DNA of 64,000 nucleotides from Lantana camara (taxonomy: Eukaryota > Streptophyta > Magnoliopsida > Lamiales > Verbenaceae): the NCBI GenBank assembly GCA_037501455.1, contig CM074864.1, positions 25,724,001 to 25,788,000 of the forward strand, read 5' to 3'. This document shows, piece after piece, positions 43,402 through 55,803 of the stretch. Every line of letters starts with the position of its first letter. Positions within the stretch are counted from its first letter, which is position 1. The notes beneath the pieces were generated by a model. The model ran no database searches. It was not told the DNA's origin and saw nothing but the letters and a program-made list of their open reading frames with translations. A program made the translations under genes and the position numbers.

Positions 43402-46400
43402 TGTAACACCCCAAACGGAGAAGTGCCACATCCCCCGCACTATGACCCAGACCCGGAACATGAAATGAAAGTCGATGCCCGAATCCGAATCAGAGCGAAC
43501 GGGAGACCAACTCACACACTAGGCTAGGCGGATCTAACTTGACCAAAACTCAGAGTGCGGAAGCAATTAAAACCAACAACAATAGATAGCGGAAGCATTT
43601 AAAACAAAACATACAAAGCAGGTGACGGGTTCAACTAGCATAGATACCTAATCCCGAATGATAGATCAACAAACATAACAAGTGACGGGTTCAACTGGCA
43701 TAAATCCCTAGTTCCGAATATCAACATAAAGTAATAATCATCAAGTGCCACAAGGGCCGAATGAGAGTGCCACGCAGGGCTACCGAATAGTAAAGTATAA
43801 TCTCAAGTCTACAAGTCAAAGCATAAGTAAAGTGTATGAAAAGACAAATGTAAATAGAAAGACTAGACCGACGAAGTGCAACTCAAAGGACTCACTTCCG
43901 CCTAGCAAACGCCAACAATCCTGCAACTAAAAGTTTAAATGAGGGGTCAGTCAACTTGACCGAGTGAGGGGGCTAACGCACACCCACAATATATATATAA
44001 GGAGCATAGCACAGAATAAAAAGGATGGACTCATGAACCGGGAGTAGGTGTTATATACCAAAACATTTTGAAAGAACCCAAATAAGATATAGATATAGGT
44101 TTGGAAATCATTTTCCAGAAAGACTCTATCCCGATTCATAATTCCATAACATAACATAATCAACTGCTCGGCGAGTACGAGCTTCCCACCTTTACTCCTC
44201 AGAACATAAATCACAATCAATCCAACCGCTACACCAATGATGGAGGGGATGTACAGTCCCCAAAACCATCCATAATAACACCGTTTAAAATAGACTCGAT
44301 CTCAAGAGGGTAGTGAACCCACCAGAGTCATCTCCGGCCTTAGCCGAAGGCTCAAGATATCACGCCTCCCTCATCACCCTAAGGTCGCGCAATGATATCT
44401 CAAATGGAAACTAGCACAGTGGCTTATCCGACGGCCCTATGCCGTACCGGTCTCCACTCGTACCAGCTCCTGGATCCACATACAGAACAGTACAGAATAG
44501 AACAGATACCATATATCATGGCTAACTCGCTACAGAATCATAACACCACTGAATTTTCCAAAATAGCTTACATATGCCTCAAAAACTGGTTTTTGTACAT
44601 ATTCCTACGCTGTGGAATTTAAGCCACGAAGGATCCCACACACGCAGGACGCACGCAAAAGCGCATAAACATATCATATCCATCACATATGTATTTATAA
44701 TAAGATATACTCGCATGCAAGGGTAGAAATCAACATATAAAGGCCATAGGTCGCATAACTATACAAAATCCTAAACCTCACCTCGTAGTAGTAGAGTTTG
44801 AGAGTGTGAAGCGCCAAACACTCTAAACCTCGGGCCCACCGGCACCACCAAACTCTGTGACAAGACATACAGAAGCCCAGACTTAGACTCTATATGAACC
44901 AAACAAGACGCACGGCGTTGCTCAACATGATTGTGCTTATGCATAAGTGTTCATGTTGTGCTTGGATAAGGTGTCGTGGTCATTCAAGGCATATCAATGC
45001 TCAACAAGGTCATATTTACAAGCAACCAACACGCAATTCCATATCCAAAGATGCAAGATCAATTTAGGAAGTCAATGTATTCACAAAATGCATATTAAAT
45101 CATCCAATGTCACAGGGTTTAATTATAATATTAGAATTAAACATGAAGTTCATGTCGAGTTATAAAGTGCATAAGTAAGAGCAACTTGATCATATAAACA
45201 TACAAGGTTGTTGTACGTAGATGGCATACTTGATACAATTAAAGAGTGCATCTAATTCACTTAAGATCATACTTTACAACTTCACAACATGTTTGGTACA
45301 CAAGCTCAAGTCACATTCATAGTTTCATAAATATTACACTTACATCCCCTAAGTTGATTACTAAGGATAATTGTTCGTTTAAAGTGTTTATACAATTATT
45401 CAATTAGGAATTAATTACTTACAAAAATGACAATTATCAATTTATTGTAATTCATAATATACCATTTTCAAGTAATAAGAGTAAATCAAGATATTACAAT
45501 TCTAACTCCTATCATGCATCAAGTCTTAAGTTGTTCAAGCATCCTTCATGTATCTAAATTTATATTTGAAACACAATTTACAACAAACATAATGTTGAGA
45601 ACGTCTCAAATCCATATAGAGAAATCACAACATGTTCGTTCTTCTAAAATATCATTCAAGTTCATTTAGTCACATAAAAGATTAGTTTCTAAATATTACA
45701 CTAACACCCCTTCGTATCTAAACACATGACATAAATTCATCACATCGGGATTCAAATTGTAAATCGAAACATTCATGCATATCACAATCCATTCAATACA
45801 TGTTTTCATATACGATTGGAAGACATCTCGATCAACAAACCAACAATAACCAATTTATTTGCACTTAAAACAATTAATTCAAATAATCACAATTACGTAA
45901 AATAATTCGTAATAAATAGATCGAGTGTCCGATTAACGAACAGAAAATGGCGTTGAACTCACCACAATGAGACGAACATTCTGTCCGAAAGTCGCCGGAT
46001 TGCCGCTACCGGAGCCGCCGGAAAGTCGTCGGGCCGCCACCGGACCTCCGTCAAAAGTCGCCGGAAAAATCCCGAAAAATCAGTCCTGAATGAAGTCTCC
46101 GTGCCCGTTCCGAATCCTCGATCAATTTCTGGAAATTCCAAGCCGATTGTCCTAGATCTGAAATCTAAGAGCACAAAAACCCTAAATCTTCAAACTCAAA
46201 TTACTTCCAAACCGGTGAACCAAAATGCGATCCGAAAGAGTTGTTGTCTTACCCATGACGAGCTCTTCGAAAGCCCTAAGGCAGCTTTCCGGAAAAATCC
46301 TCGTAGCTAGTGCCGCCGTTGCACCGCCACTTTGCCGCCGCCGATCCGCCGCCAAACCACCGAATCTAGAGTCGCCTGATCATAGGTCACTAGTTCTCGT

Positions 46401-47365
46401 CGTTCCGAACAACTTTCGTGAAGAGCCCGAGACCAAAAGATGGCCGAAAAAGGCCCCCGTTGGCCGCCGAAGTTTCTGCCGCCGCCGCTACAGTAACTCG
46501 CGCCGCCACGAGCTTTGGGCGGCGCGTGCGGAGCCGTCGCTGATCCGATGGCCTCGCCGCTGAGTCAAACGAAGCGCCTGGAAGTGCTCTGTCTGGGCAT
46601 GGGGCGCGTGCATCAAGGAGGTGGCCGGAAAACGCCTCGAAACGCCGGCGAAGTGGCGGCGGTCTGACAGCTCCGCCGCTGCTACTGAAATCCGGCCATA
46701 ACTCCGCCACCGTTCGTCGTTAGGCCGTGAATTTGGTACTCTTACGTCGGTCTCGCCGAGATAATCGAAATGGACTATTCGTTTGTTGAATTCCGTAGAG
46801 AAACGATCGAGTTATGGGCTCGTAACCGAAGCCGCGATAGTAACCCGCGGGAGAGAGAAAGTGGGAGAGGAGAGAGAGAGAGAGAAAAAGGGATTGGGAG
46901 AAATGTGTCTTGTGCACAAGCTATATACAACCGGGTATCCTTATCGCGTAGCAAAGATAAATATCGCGTACAAATAATCGTAAATAAAATTGGTAAAGTT
47001 ACGAATAAACATTCAAACTCCGAATTAATTTTACAAATTAAAATGAAAGAGATAGATTTACCAATTAGAGTTTAATTCAATTTAATTTTAGAAACCTTTC
47101 GTACAATTTAACGATATTTCGTAAACACATGATTGACAATTAATCTCAAGTAATTCAAGTAAACCGAAATTAAACAAGTTAAGTAACATGATGGATTTAA
47201 AATCAACTTGACAATTATTTCATGGAATAAATTCGAATTATCACATATTAAATTGGATTTATATTAAATCACATAATTCAAGAACTCTTAAAGTAAACAC
47301 ACATAAGTGTAGAGACTTACTTGTTGATGTCGTAAGGACACACTTCGAGAAGACGGGGCGTCACA
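43402..47365 (-). repeat. 3' LTR of Y
   Basis: In element orientation TGTGACGCCCCGTC (from 47365) to GGTGTTACA (43402). TATATA at 46922-46927, then a CT-rich leader (46845-46905), a GC-rich, GCCGCC-laden section (about 45960-46740) and a long AT-rich remainder. The open frames at 46225-46563 and 46390-46710 are duplicated in the other LTR and show no known domain. Confidence 0.93.
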
Positions 47366-47401
47366 ACCTTCCCCCCTTAAGAGAACCTGGTCCCCAGGTT
47401 C
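47366..47401 (-). promoter_or_regulatory. PPT with adjacent hairpin (Y)
   Basis: The tract reads TTAAGGGGGGAAGGT on the minus strand (47380-47366). The hairpin at 47383-47401 has arms GAACCTGG/CCAGGTTC around a 3-base loop; X has GGACCTGG/CCAGGTCC, a double compensatory change. Confidence 0.88.
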
Positions 47402-47692
47402 CACTGCAAAAATGTAGATCCTCGAGTTGTAGTGCTCCAACCCTTCTCCCGAACTCGCATGAGATCATAACTCTAATGGTGAGGCTTACTCCGGTCATCT
47501 ACACTGAACCTCCTTTAGGATGTCTTGTTATCGTCGAGGTCCCTGCGAGTACTTGATCCGCTAGTTGTTTCGAACTCGGACAGTCATTCTCATGATCGGA
47601 TAGCTACAACTGCACCCAACCTCGATGTCGTCTCCGATGCACCACTTGCTACCCGTAGTCCGATCAACGCGTAACGCAACCTCAACAAACAA

Positions 47693-48030
47693 GAGAGAAT
47701 CCCATCTCTCAGCACGTAAGTGAGAGAGCCCCGTCCCTCAGCACCCACAAGAGAGAGAACCCCGTCTCTCGAGCACACACAAAAGAGAGAACCCCGTCTC
47801 TCAAGCACATAATTGAGAGAACCCCGTCTCTCAACCTAAGTCGGACCGATTCCAGCATCTGCCAACATTCTAGTTTGAGAAAATCCAGCATTCCTCAAAC
47901 TCCTAGATTCAAGAGAATCCAGCATCTCCGAATATCTAAGTACGAGAGAATCCAACATCTCTCGCGCACAAAACTTAGAAAGATTCCAACATCTTTCTAC
48001 CACATAAACAGAGAGAATCCTACATCTCTC
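47693..48030 (-). repeat. covarying hairpin array (Y)
   Basis: Eleven units, centres 29-34 bp apart. Plus-strand arms: 47693 GAGAGA/TCTCTC; 47721 TGAGAGA/TCCCTCA (one mismatch); 47753 and 47785 GAGAGA/TCTCTC; 47813 TTGAGAGA/TCTCTCAA; near 47848 worn; 47873 GTTTGAG/CTCAAAC; 47913 GAGA/TCTC; 47943 CGAGAGA/TCTCTCG; 47976 TAGAAAGA/TCTTTCTA; 48011 GAGAGA/TCTCTC. Loops are ACCCCG (or GCCCCG/ATCCCA) near the polypurine tract and ATCCARCA-like in the rest. Confidence 0.93.
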
Positions 48031-49755
48031 CAACACGTAAAAAGAGGGAACCTAAGGTCTTCTTGCACATAAATCTACTGATCAGTTATTCATACATACA
48101 CACATTATAGTAACACTTGACGAAAAGTATGCGATGCATGTTTGGTGTACCTTATACAACTGATATCGGTGTCCCTTGAGTATAGATTCAACGCTCATAC
48201 CTCAACTCAAGGGGGATATCGCGATGGAATCCCTATACAACAAGGTTACAGTATGTATGTATGTTATATGAGAAGTTAGTGAGCAATCAAGAGAGTTTTT
48301 AAATCACATAGGCATGCATAGTTCACATAAGTACATAACTCATTCATTCCAGCACAGTTCATAACAAGTAGAAATTTCAAGTTACAAATACTAGATCAGG
48401 TATCCAAGTTATCACAATTAAAATAGCAGTAGTCATCAACCACATCAACCAAAACAAGGTAAGAGTATTTAAACGATGCATGTATGCAAATGCCATGAAT
48501 GCTTGGCGTACCGTTAACCGAAGCGTAACAATCTTTACAAGAAAGTCGAGATGAAGCAGTAGGAGTTGATTAAGCCGGTAATGATGCAACCTTCGTCATC
48601 TGAACTTCTTTATCTTGAGTCTTCTCATAAAGTGGTAACTCAGCAAAGCTCGTTTATCACCAAACCCCTTACTAGACCGTAATCCTTGCTCAACTAGAAT
48701 CATCCTCAGTTTCTCCCAAGAATTCTCATTTATGTGTTAAATCTTAGTCTGCTCATCTTCAAGGAGTTGTCCATGATTCATTTGTCAATTAGATATTTAC
48801 CTCAGAGTTTCGTTGGATGATTGTGGTGCTAAGTACTTCCCAAAGCAATCCATGGTATATAATTCTGAAACTTGGATAAAGTCTTTCTTCATTTAGGTAT
48901 TCCATTCCCACATCAACAATGTCTTCCTTCTCATCTTGAAGAAACACCCAAAGAGCTAACAATCAATCTTGTCTTGTCGTTCGTTAACTCTAAACGGCAC
49001 CAAAACCTTCGACACTCACCGATGGTTTGTAGCTCGTCGTTTAAGTAACATAGTTACCTATCCACATTCCTTGAACTTGCTCGGATCTTATTTGATCGGA
49101 TTCTTCTACATTAACTCGTTTCCATCAACAAGGTGACTACTTCCAAATAAACGAACCATCAAGGCGAAAGCTCATCAAACTCCTTCAAATCGGTTCTACT
49201 TGGTCAGATTCTCCTCCATTAACTCATTTCCTCAGCAAGGTGACTACTTCCAAATAAACGAATCATCAAGGTGAAAATTCATCAAACTCCATCTTTCAAT
49301 TGACTTTAAGATAGTAAGTCAACATAGCAAATCTCATTCCTTCAACTCTGAACCTTTTCATGACCATTCATCTTGGTGAAGAATCCTTTCATCTTTGAAT
49401 CATGGTTTGTTTTTGTTGTAGTGCTAATAGGTAGTGTTGACGGAGGGAAATCTTAGTGTTGACTCATAGAGCACCCTGAAATTCAAATACTAAATTCGAT
49501 GCATGCGAATTAGGATGCAAATGAAATGTAACAAGTATATCACGTAAATGCAACAATTTGTTGTAATTTATAAAGCACATAAAATAAGATGTTGCATAAT
49601 CAAAGTCACAATGTGCACACAATCATATAATCACAAAACAATTCATGCCGAAGGGTCAAAATATCAAGTCAAATAAATGCAATGTGCAGTTATTCCTATG
49701 CCGTACGACCTAGACAGACTCAACACGACTCAAGAGCTCGGTTTTGAAACCTAGA
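48031..49755 (-). other. Y interior, non-coding
   Basis: About 1.7 kb between array and primer site without a frame worth calling. A direct duplication with a period of about 108 bp spans about 49098-49292 (shared phrase AAGGTGACTACTTCCAAATA). Confidence 0.7.
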
Positions 49756-49767
49756 GCTCTGATACCA
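49756..49767 (-). other. primer binding site (tRNA-iMet type), Y
   Basis: TGGTATCAGAGC on the minus strand, eight bases from the LTR. Confidence 0.9.
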
Positions 49768-49775
49768 CTTAAGGA

Positions 49776-52700
49776 TGTAACACCCCAAATGGAGAAGTGC
49801 CACATCCCCCGCACTATGACCCAGACCCGGAACATGAAATGAAAGTCGATGCCCGAATCCGAATCAGAGCGAACGGGAGACCAACTCACACACTAGGCTA
49901 GGCGGATCTAACTTGACCAAAACTCAGAGTGCGGAAGCAATTAAAACCAACAGCAATAGATAGCGGAAGCATTTAAAACAAAACATACAAAGCAGGTGAC
50001 GAGTTCAACTAGCATAGATACCTAATCCCGAATAATAGATCAACAAACATAACAAGTGACGGGTTCAACTAGCATAAATCCCTAGTCCCGAATATCAACA
50101 TAAAGTAATAATCATCAAGTGCCACAAGGGCCGAATGAGAGTGCCACGCAGGGCTACCGAATAGTAAAGTATAATCTCAAGTCTACAAGTCAAAGCATAA
50201 GTAAAGTGTATGAAAAGACAAATGTAAATAGAAAGACTAGACCGACGAAGTGCAACTCAAAGGACTCACTTCCGCCTAGCAAACGCCAACAATCCTGCAA
50301 CTAAAAGTGTAAATGAGGGGTCAGTCAACTTGACCGAGTGAGGGGGCTAACGCATACCCACAATATATATATAAGGAGCATAGCACAGAATAAAAAGGAT
50401 GGACTCATGAACCGGGAGTAGGTGTTACATACCAAAACATTTTGAAAGAACCCAAATAAGATAAAGATATAGGTTTGGAAATCATTATCCAGAAAGACTC
50501 TATCCCGATACATAATTCCATAACATAACATAATCAACTGCTCGGCGAGTACGAGCTTCCCACCTTTACTCCTCAGAACATAAATCACAATCAATCCAAC
50601 CGCTACACCAATGATGGAGGGGATGTACAGTCCCCAAAACCATCCATAATAACACCGTTTAAAATAGACTCGATCTCAAGAGGGTAGTGAACCCACCAGA
50701 GTCATCTCCGGCCTTAGCCGAAGGCTCAAGATATCACGCCTCCCTCATCACCCTAAGGTCGCGCAATGATATCTCAAATGGAAACTAGCACAGTGGCTTA
50801 TCCGACGGCCCTATGCCGTACCGGTCTCCACTCGTACCAGCTCCTGGATCCACATACAGAACAGTACAGAATAGAACAGATACCATATATCATGGCTAAC
50901 TCGCTACAGAATCATAACACCACTGAATTTTCCAAAATAGCTTACATATGCCTCAAAAACTGGTTTTTGTACATATTCCTACGCTGTGGAATTTAAGCCA
51001 CGAAGGATCCCACACACGCAGGACGCACGCAAAAGCGCATAAACATATCATATCCATCACATATGTATTTATAATAAGATATACTCGCATGCAAGGGTAG
51101 AAATCAACATATAAAGGCCATAGGTCGCATAACTATACAAAATCCTAAACCTCACCTCGTAGTAGTAGAGTTTGAGAGTGTGAAGCGCCAAACACTCTAA
51201 ACCTCGGGCCCACCGGCACCACCAAACTCTGTGACAAGACATACAGAAGCCCAGACTTAGACTCTATATGAACCAAACAAGACGCACGGCGTTGCTCAAC
51301 ATGATTGTGCTTATGCATAAGTGTTCATGTTGTGCTTGGATAAGGTGTCGTGGTCATTCAAGGCATATCAATGCTCAACAAGGTCATATTTACAAGCAAC
51401 CAACACGCAATTCCATATCCAAAGATGCAAGATCAATTTAGGAAGTCAATGTATTCACAAAATGCATATTAAATCATCCAATGTCACAGGGTTTAATTAT
51501 AATATTAGAATTAAACATGAAGTTCATGTCGAGTTATAAAGTGCATAAGTAAGAGCAACTTGATCATATAAACATACAAGGTTGTTGTACGTAGATGGCA
51601 TACTTGATACAATTAAAGAGTGCATCTAATTCACTTAAGATCATACTTTACAACTTCACAACATGTTTGGTACACAAGCTCAAGTCACATTCATAGTTTC
51701 ATAAATATTACACTTACATCCCCTAAGTTGATTACTAAGCATAATTGTTCGTTTAAAGTGTTTATACAATTATTCAATTAGGAATTAATTACTTACAAAA
51801 ATGACAATTATCAATTTATTGTAATTCATAATATACCATTTTCAAGTAATAAGAGTAAATCAAGATATTACAATTCTAACTCCTATCATGCATCAAGTCT
51901 TAAGTTGTTCAAGCATCCTTCATGTATCTAAATTTATATTTGAAACACAATTTACAACAAACATAATGTTGAGAACGTCTCAAATCCATATAGAGAAATC
52001 ACAACATGTTCGTTCTTCTAAAATATCATTCAAGTTCATTTAGTCACATAAAAGATTAGTTTCTAAATATTACACTAACACCCCTTCGTATCTAAACACA
52101 TGACATAAATTCATCACATCGGGATTCAAATTGTAAATCGAAACATTCATGCATATCACAATCCATTCAATACATGTTTTCATATACGATTGGAAGACAT
52201 CTCGATCAACAAACCAACAATAACCAATTTATTTGCACTTAAAACAATTAATTCAAATAATCACAATTACGTAAAATAATTCGTAATAAATAGATCGAGT
52301 GTCCGATTAACGAACAGAAAATGGCGTTGAACTCACCACAATGAGACGAACATTCTGTCCGAAAGTCGCCGGATTGCCGCTACCGGAGCCGCCGGAAAGT
52401 CGTCGGGCCGCCACCGGACCTCCGTCAAAAGTCGCCGGAAAAATCCCGAAAAATCAGTCCTGAATGAAGTCTCCGTGCCCGTTCCGAATCCTCGATCAAT
52501 TTCTGGAAATTCCAAGCCGATTGTCCTAGATCTGAAATCTAAGAGCACAAAAACCCTAAATCTTCAAACTCAAATTACTTCCAAACCGGTGAACCAAAAT
52601 GCGATCCGAAAGAGTTGTTGTCTTACCCATGACGAGCTCTTCGAAAGCCCTAAGGCAGCTTTCCGGAAAAATCCTCGTAGCTAGTGCCGCCGTTGCACCG

Positions 52701-53741
52701 CCACTTTGCCGCCGCCGATCCGCCGCCAAACCACCGAATCTAGAGTCGCCTGATCATAGGTCACTAGTTCTCGTCGTTCCGAACAACTTTCGTGAAGAGC
52801 CCGAGACCAAAAGATGGCCGAAAAAGGCCCCCGTTGGCCGCCGAAGTTTCTGCCGCCGCCGCTACAGTAACTCGCGCCGCCACGAGCTTTGGGCGGCACG
52901 TGCGGAGCCGTCGCTGATCCGATGGCCTCGCCGCTGAGTCAAACGAAGCGCCTGGAAGTGCTCTGTCTGGGCATGGGGCGCGTGCATCAAGGAGGTGGCC
53001 GGAAAACGCCTCGAAACGCCGGCGAAGTGGCGGCGGTCTGACAGCTCCGCCGCTGCTACTGAAATCCGGCCATAACTCCGCCACCGTTCGTCGTTAGGCC
53101 GTGAATTTGGTACTCTTACGTCGGTCTCGCCGAGATAATCGAAATGGACTATTCGTTTGTTGAATTCCGTAGAGAAACGATCGAGTTATGGGCTCGTAAC
53201 TGAAGCCGCGATAGTAACCCGCGGGAGAGAGAAAGTGGGAGAGGAGAGAGAGAGAGAGAGAGAAAGGGATTGGGAGAAATGTGTCTTGTGCACAAGCTAT
53301 ATACAACCGGGTATCCTTATCGCGTAGCAAAGATAAATATCGCGTACAAATAATCGTAAATAAAATTGGTAAAGTTACGAATAAACATTCAAACTCCGAA
53401 TTAATTTTACAAATTAAAATGAAAGAGATAGATTTACCAATTAGAGTTTAATTCAATTTAATTTTAGAAACCTTTCGTACAATTTAACGACATTTCGTAA
53501 ACACATGATTGACAATTAATCTCAAGTAATTCAAGTAAACCGAAATTAAACAAGTTAAGTAACATGATGGATTTAAAATCAACTTGACAATTATTTCGTG
53601 GAATAAATTCGAATTATCACATATTAAATTGGATTTATATTAAATCACATAATTCAAGAACTCTTAAATTAAACACACATAAGTGTAGAGACTTACTTGT
53701 TGATGTCGTAAGGACGCCCTTCGAGAAGACGGGGCGTCACA
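49776..53741 (-). repeat. 5' LTR of Y
   Basis: 3966 bp, nearly identical to 43402-47365 at an offset of 6374-6376. TATATA at 53298-53303 marks the probable start of transcription, so R and U5 fill most of the LTR. Confidence 0.95.
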
Positions 53742-54551
53742 AGATTCAATACAATACTCGTTTGACAAGTGTAATTCTATAACCTAGTCACATATACATG
53801 AATTATCCTCTCTCAAGGTATAACCGTGTGTTTAATTAAGCTCAACGTTGCTCTCGCAATCATCAATGTATTAGTTAAACCAACAAGACCAAGACTAGTC
53901 CAATTCCTATTCTAGCAACTTGGCATGGAATAAGATTTCCTGTTGTATAGATCAGAATCAAATCTCTTTGCTTTCATACAATCTACTAGTTATGAAAATC
54001 TTCTCAATTACTATTAACATTTCTATTCTCAAGTTATTCTAGATTATGCTCAAGGTGATCAGGCCTTCACAATTCCATTCAAACTAGTTTCCACACTAAG
54101 AATTAGCACAAGTCATTCAAGCATCATATCAAACACATATCATACATTCGTCATCACTCCAGTAGCCTTAGGGGTTTAGCTACTAATAATTAGAACAGAA
54201 CTCATAAAACTAATATAAATTGCAAGAAAAAAATTCATGGTTATCAAATCAAAACAAAGTCTCAAAAACAAACTCATAAACATTCATCAAAAATCCGAAA
54301 AAATGAATCTAACATCTAACCGAATTAAAACAAAGCTTAAAGGAATTTGTTTGATAATTAAAGCACTAAATAAACTGAAAAACCAAAATTGTGTAAGAAC
54401 TCAATCCTTTTATCTTCTCGAAATTCTCTGAACAACTCTTCAAAACTCCAGAACTTCTCTCCTCAGGCTAGGTTACGAATGGAAGAAGAACTCCCTAAAA
54501 AACACTCCAAAACGCACTTAAATAGTTGCCCAAAATTCTGTCTCGCTGCCC

Positions 54552-54768
54552 TAGGTAACGGGCATTACCTATCTATGCGCAATCCTCGTTAACGACCGTT
54601 ACTGCCTTGAAATCGCAATAACGCTTCTATAAGTGGTAACGGGCGTTACCACTTTCCTTCTGCCCATGGGTAATGGACGTTACCCCTCTGATTCGCCAAA
54701 AGTGATGCTCCTGTGTCTGTTAATGGGGGTTAACAACTTTGCACTACCAAGAGGTAATGGGAGTTACT
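54552..54768 (-). repeat. palindrome cluster (B 5' LTR)
   Basis: 54552-54571 around TAGGTAACGGGCATTACCTA; 54631-54654 arms AAGTGGTAACG/CGTTACCACTT; worn units near 54668-54686, 54718-54734 and 54753-54768. Confidence 0.88.
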
Positions 54769-54933
54769 GCTTTTTTCTCCAAAAACACGTGAATTCGTCT
54801 TGCTTTGCCGTTTCTTATCTCCAACTCAATAATTGCCTAAATGGAGTAAAATAAACACATAAACGCATCAAAAGACATAAAAATATACTCTAATTAACGC
54901 TTAAATCCATATAAATTCACACTAAACACAGTT

Positions 54934-55646
54934 CAATGGCGACTGCTTCAGATTTTGACAAAAAGGCTCCACCAGCTGCGGCATCCATTGCCCCTTCTGA
55001 AAGTTAGAACATCCCATTGTAGAAAGTCTGTATCAAAAGCCAACCCGGAATACCATGATACGGGCACTTCTTCTGCAAATCATTAAATCTCTCCCAAGCC
55101 TCGTAGAAGGAATCCCCATCTAATTGTCTGAAGCCTTGAATATCATTCTTGTACTTCGTGGTTTTGCTAAGAGGGAAGAACTTGGCTAAGAAAGCCTGAG
55201 AAAGTACATCCCAGCTGTGAATAGTACAATACTCAACTATGCTTTAGCTCGTTCCCTTAATGAGAAGGGGAAAAGTCTGACTCGGATGGCATCGGGTGTG
55301 ATATTGTGAATCTTGAAGGTATCACACACCTCGAGAAAGAACTCAAGATGTAATGTCGGATCCTCCAGTGGTAGTCCTAAAAACGGATTGTGTTGCAGCA
55401 AATTGATGATAGCTGGTTTAATCTCAAAGTTGTTTGCTGCAATCGGGGGCCGGTTGCATTCTGAATCGCTCCAACATTCGGCACATTATAATCTCTTATG
55501 GCCGGTGGTGGTGGATCTCGATGTGGGTCGGCCATCGATGTGGTAGTCGGTTTCTTGTCTTTCTTTTGCTTCCTCCGAATAACACTAAGTGTTCTCTCAA
55601 TCTCCGGATCGTAAGGTACTAATTCCGGATCTTGAGATCATCTCAT
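54934..55646 (-). pseudogene. gag: gag N-terminal part of A
   Basis: From the ATG at 55646 (ATGAGATGA, stop at codon 3) through SQDPELVPYDPEIERTLSV and IRDYNVPNVGAIQ to SKSEAVAIEL, where B is inserted. A shift after GAIQN and several stops break the frame. It continues at 36134. Confidence 0.8.
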
Positions 55647-55780
55647 GCACCGTGAACCTGCACAAAGGAAGGAAAATCCTTAGTTCAATTCCACAATGAT
55701 GGAAGACTATGAACACAAAGTAAAGTAATAGTCTAGAGCACTAGATCAAAATATTTAAGTAATATTGATTTAAAGCGCCT

Positions 55781-55796
55781 TCCCGGCAACGGTGCC
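55781..55796 (-). other. primer binding site (tRNA-Asp type), A
   Basis: The minus strand reads TGGCACCGTTGCCGGGA, one change from the B site (GCGCC to GCACC). Confidence 0.8.
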
Positions 55797-55803
55797 AAAA
55801 ACT

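Larger units (their letters stand above)
43402..53741 (-). mobile_element. intact LARD Y (large retrotransposon derivative)
   Basis: 10,340 bp with a perfect duplication AGATT (43397-43401 and 53742-53746). Two LTRs of 3964 and 3966 bp enclose an interior of only 2410 bp with primer site, hairpin array and polypurine tract but no recognisable gene. By eye I counted only about 20 differences between the LTRs, so it is the youngest insertion here. Huge LTRs plus a non-coding interior define a LARD. It must be mobilised by proteins of another element. Confidence 0.95.
36135..54928 (-). mobile_element. Athila-like element B
   Basis: Perfect target duplication CAGTT (36130-36134 and 54929-54933) inside the gag of A. 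Minus-strand order: 5' LTR (43123-54928, split by Y), primer site 43100-43116, gag with fused protease tail (42963-41517), palindromes (41199-41001), internal promoter and intron, ORF1 (40384-39143), 3' non-coding region, polypurine tract (37608-37593), 3' LTR (37592-36135). The interior is about 5.5 kb with no RT or integrase. It is a sister of A and C. Confidence 0.92.
43123..54928 (-). repeat. 5' LTR of B, split by LARD Y
   Basis: Two pieces, 43123-43401 and 53742-54928, about 1.46 kb together once Y and one copy of AGATT are removed. Joined, they are collinear with the 3' LTR 36135-37592. TATTTAAG-like TATA near 54521 (minus strand). Confidence 0.92.

Noticed and set aside
43745..45165. 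Small frames repeated identically at 50119-51539
   Set aside because: LTR duplication explains the identity; no known motif.
46225..46710. Overlapping 106-112-residue frames in the Y LTRs as genes
   Set aside because: They lie in GC-rich repeat sequence, occur on both strands, are copied in both LTRs only because LTRs are duplicates, and show no domain.
47693..48030. Regularly spaced repeats that look like a CRISPR array
   Set aside because: The repeats are hairpins of variable stem in a plant retrotransposon, spacers are only about 10-15 bp, and no cas gene exists nearby.
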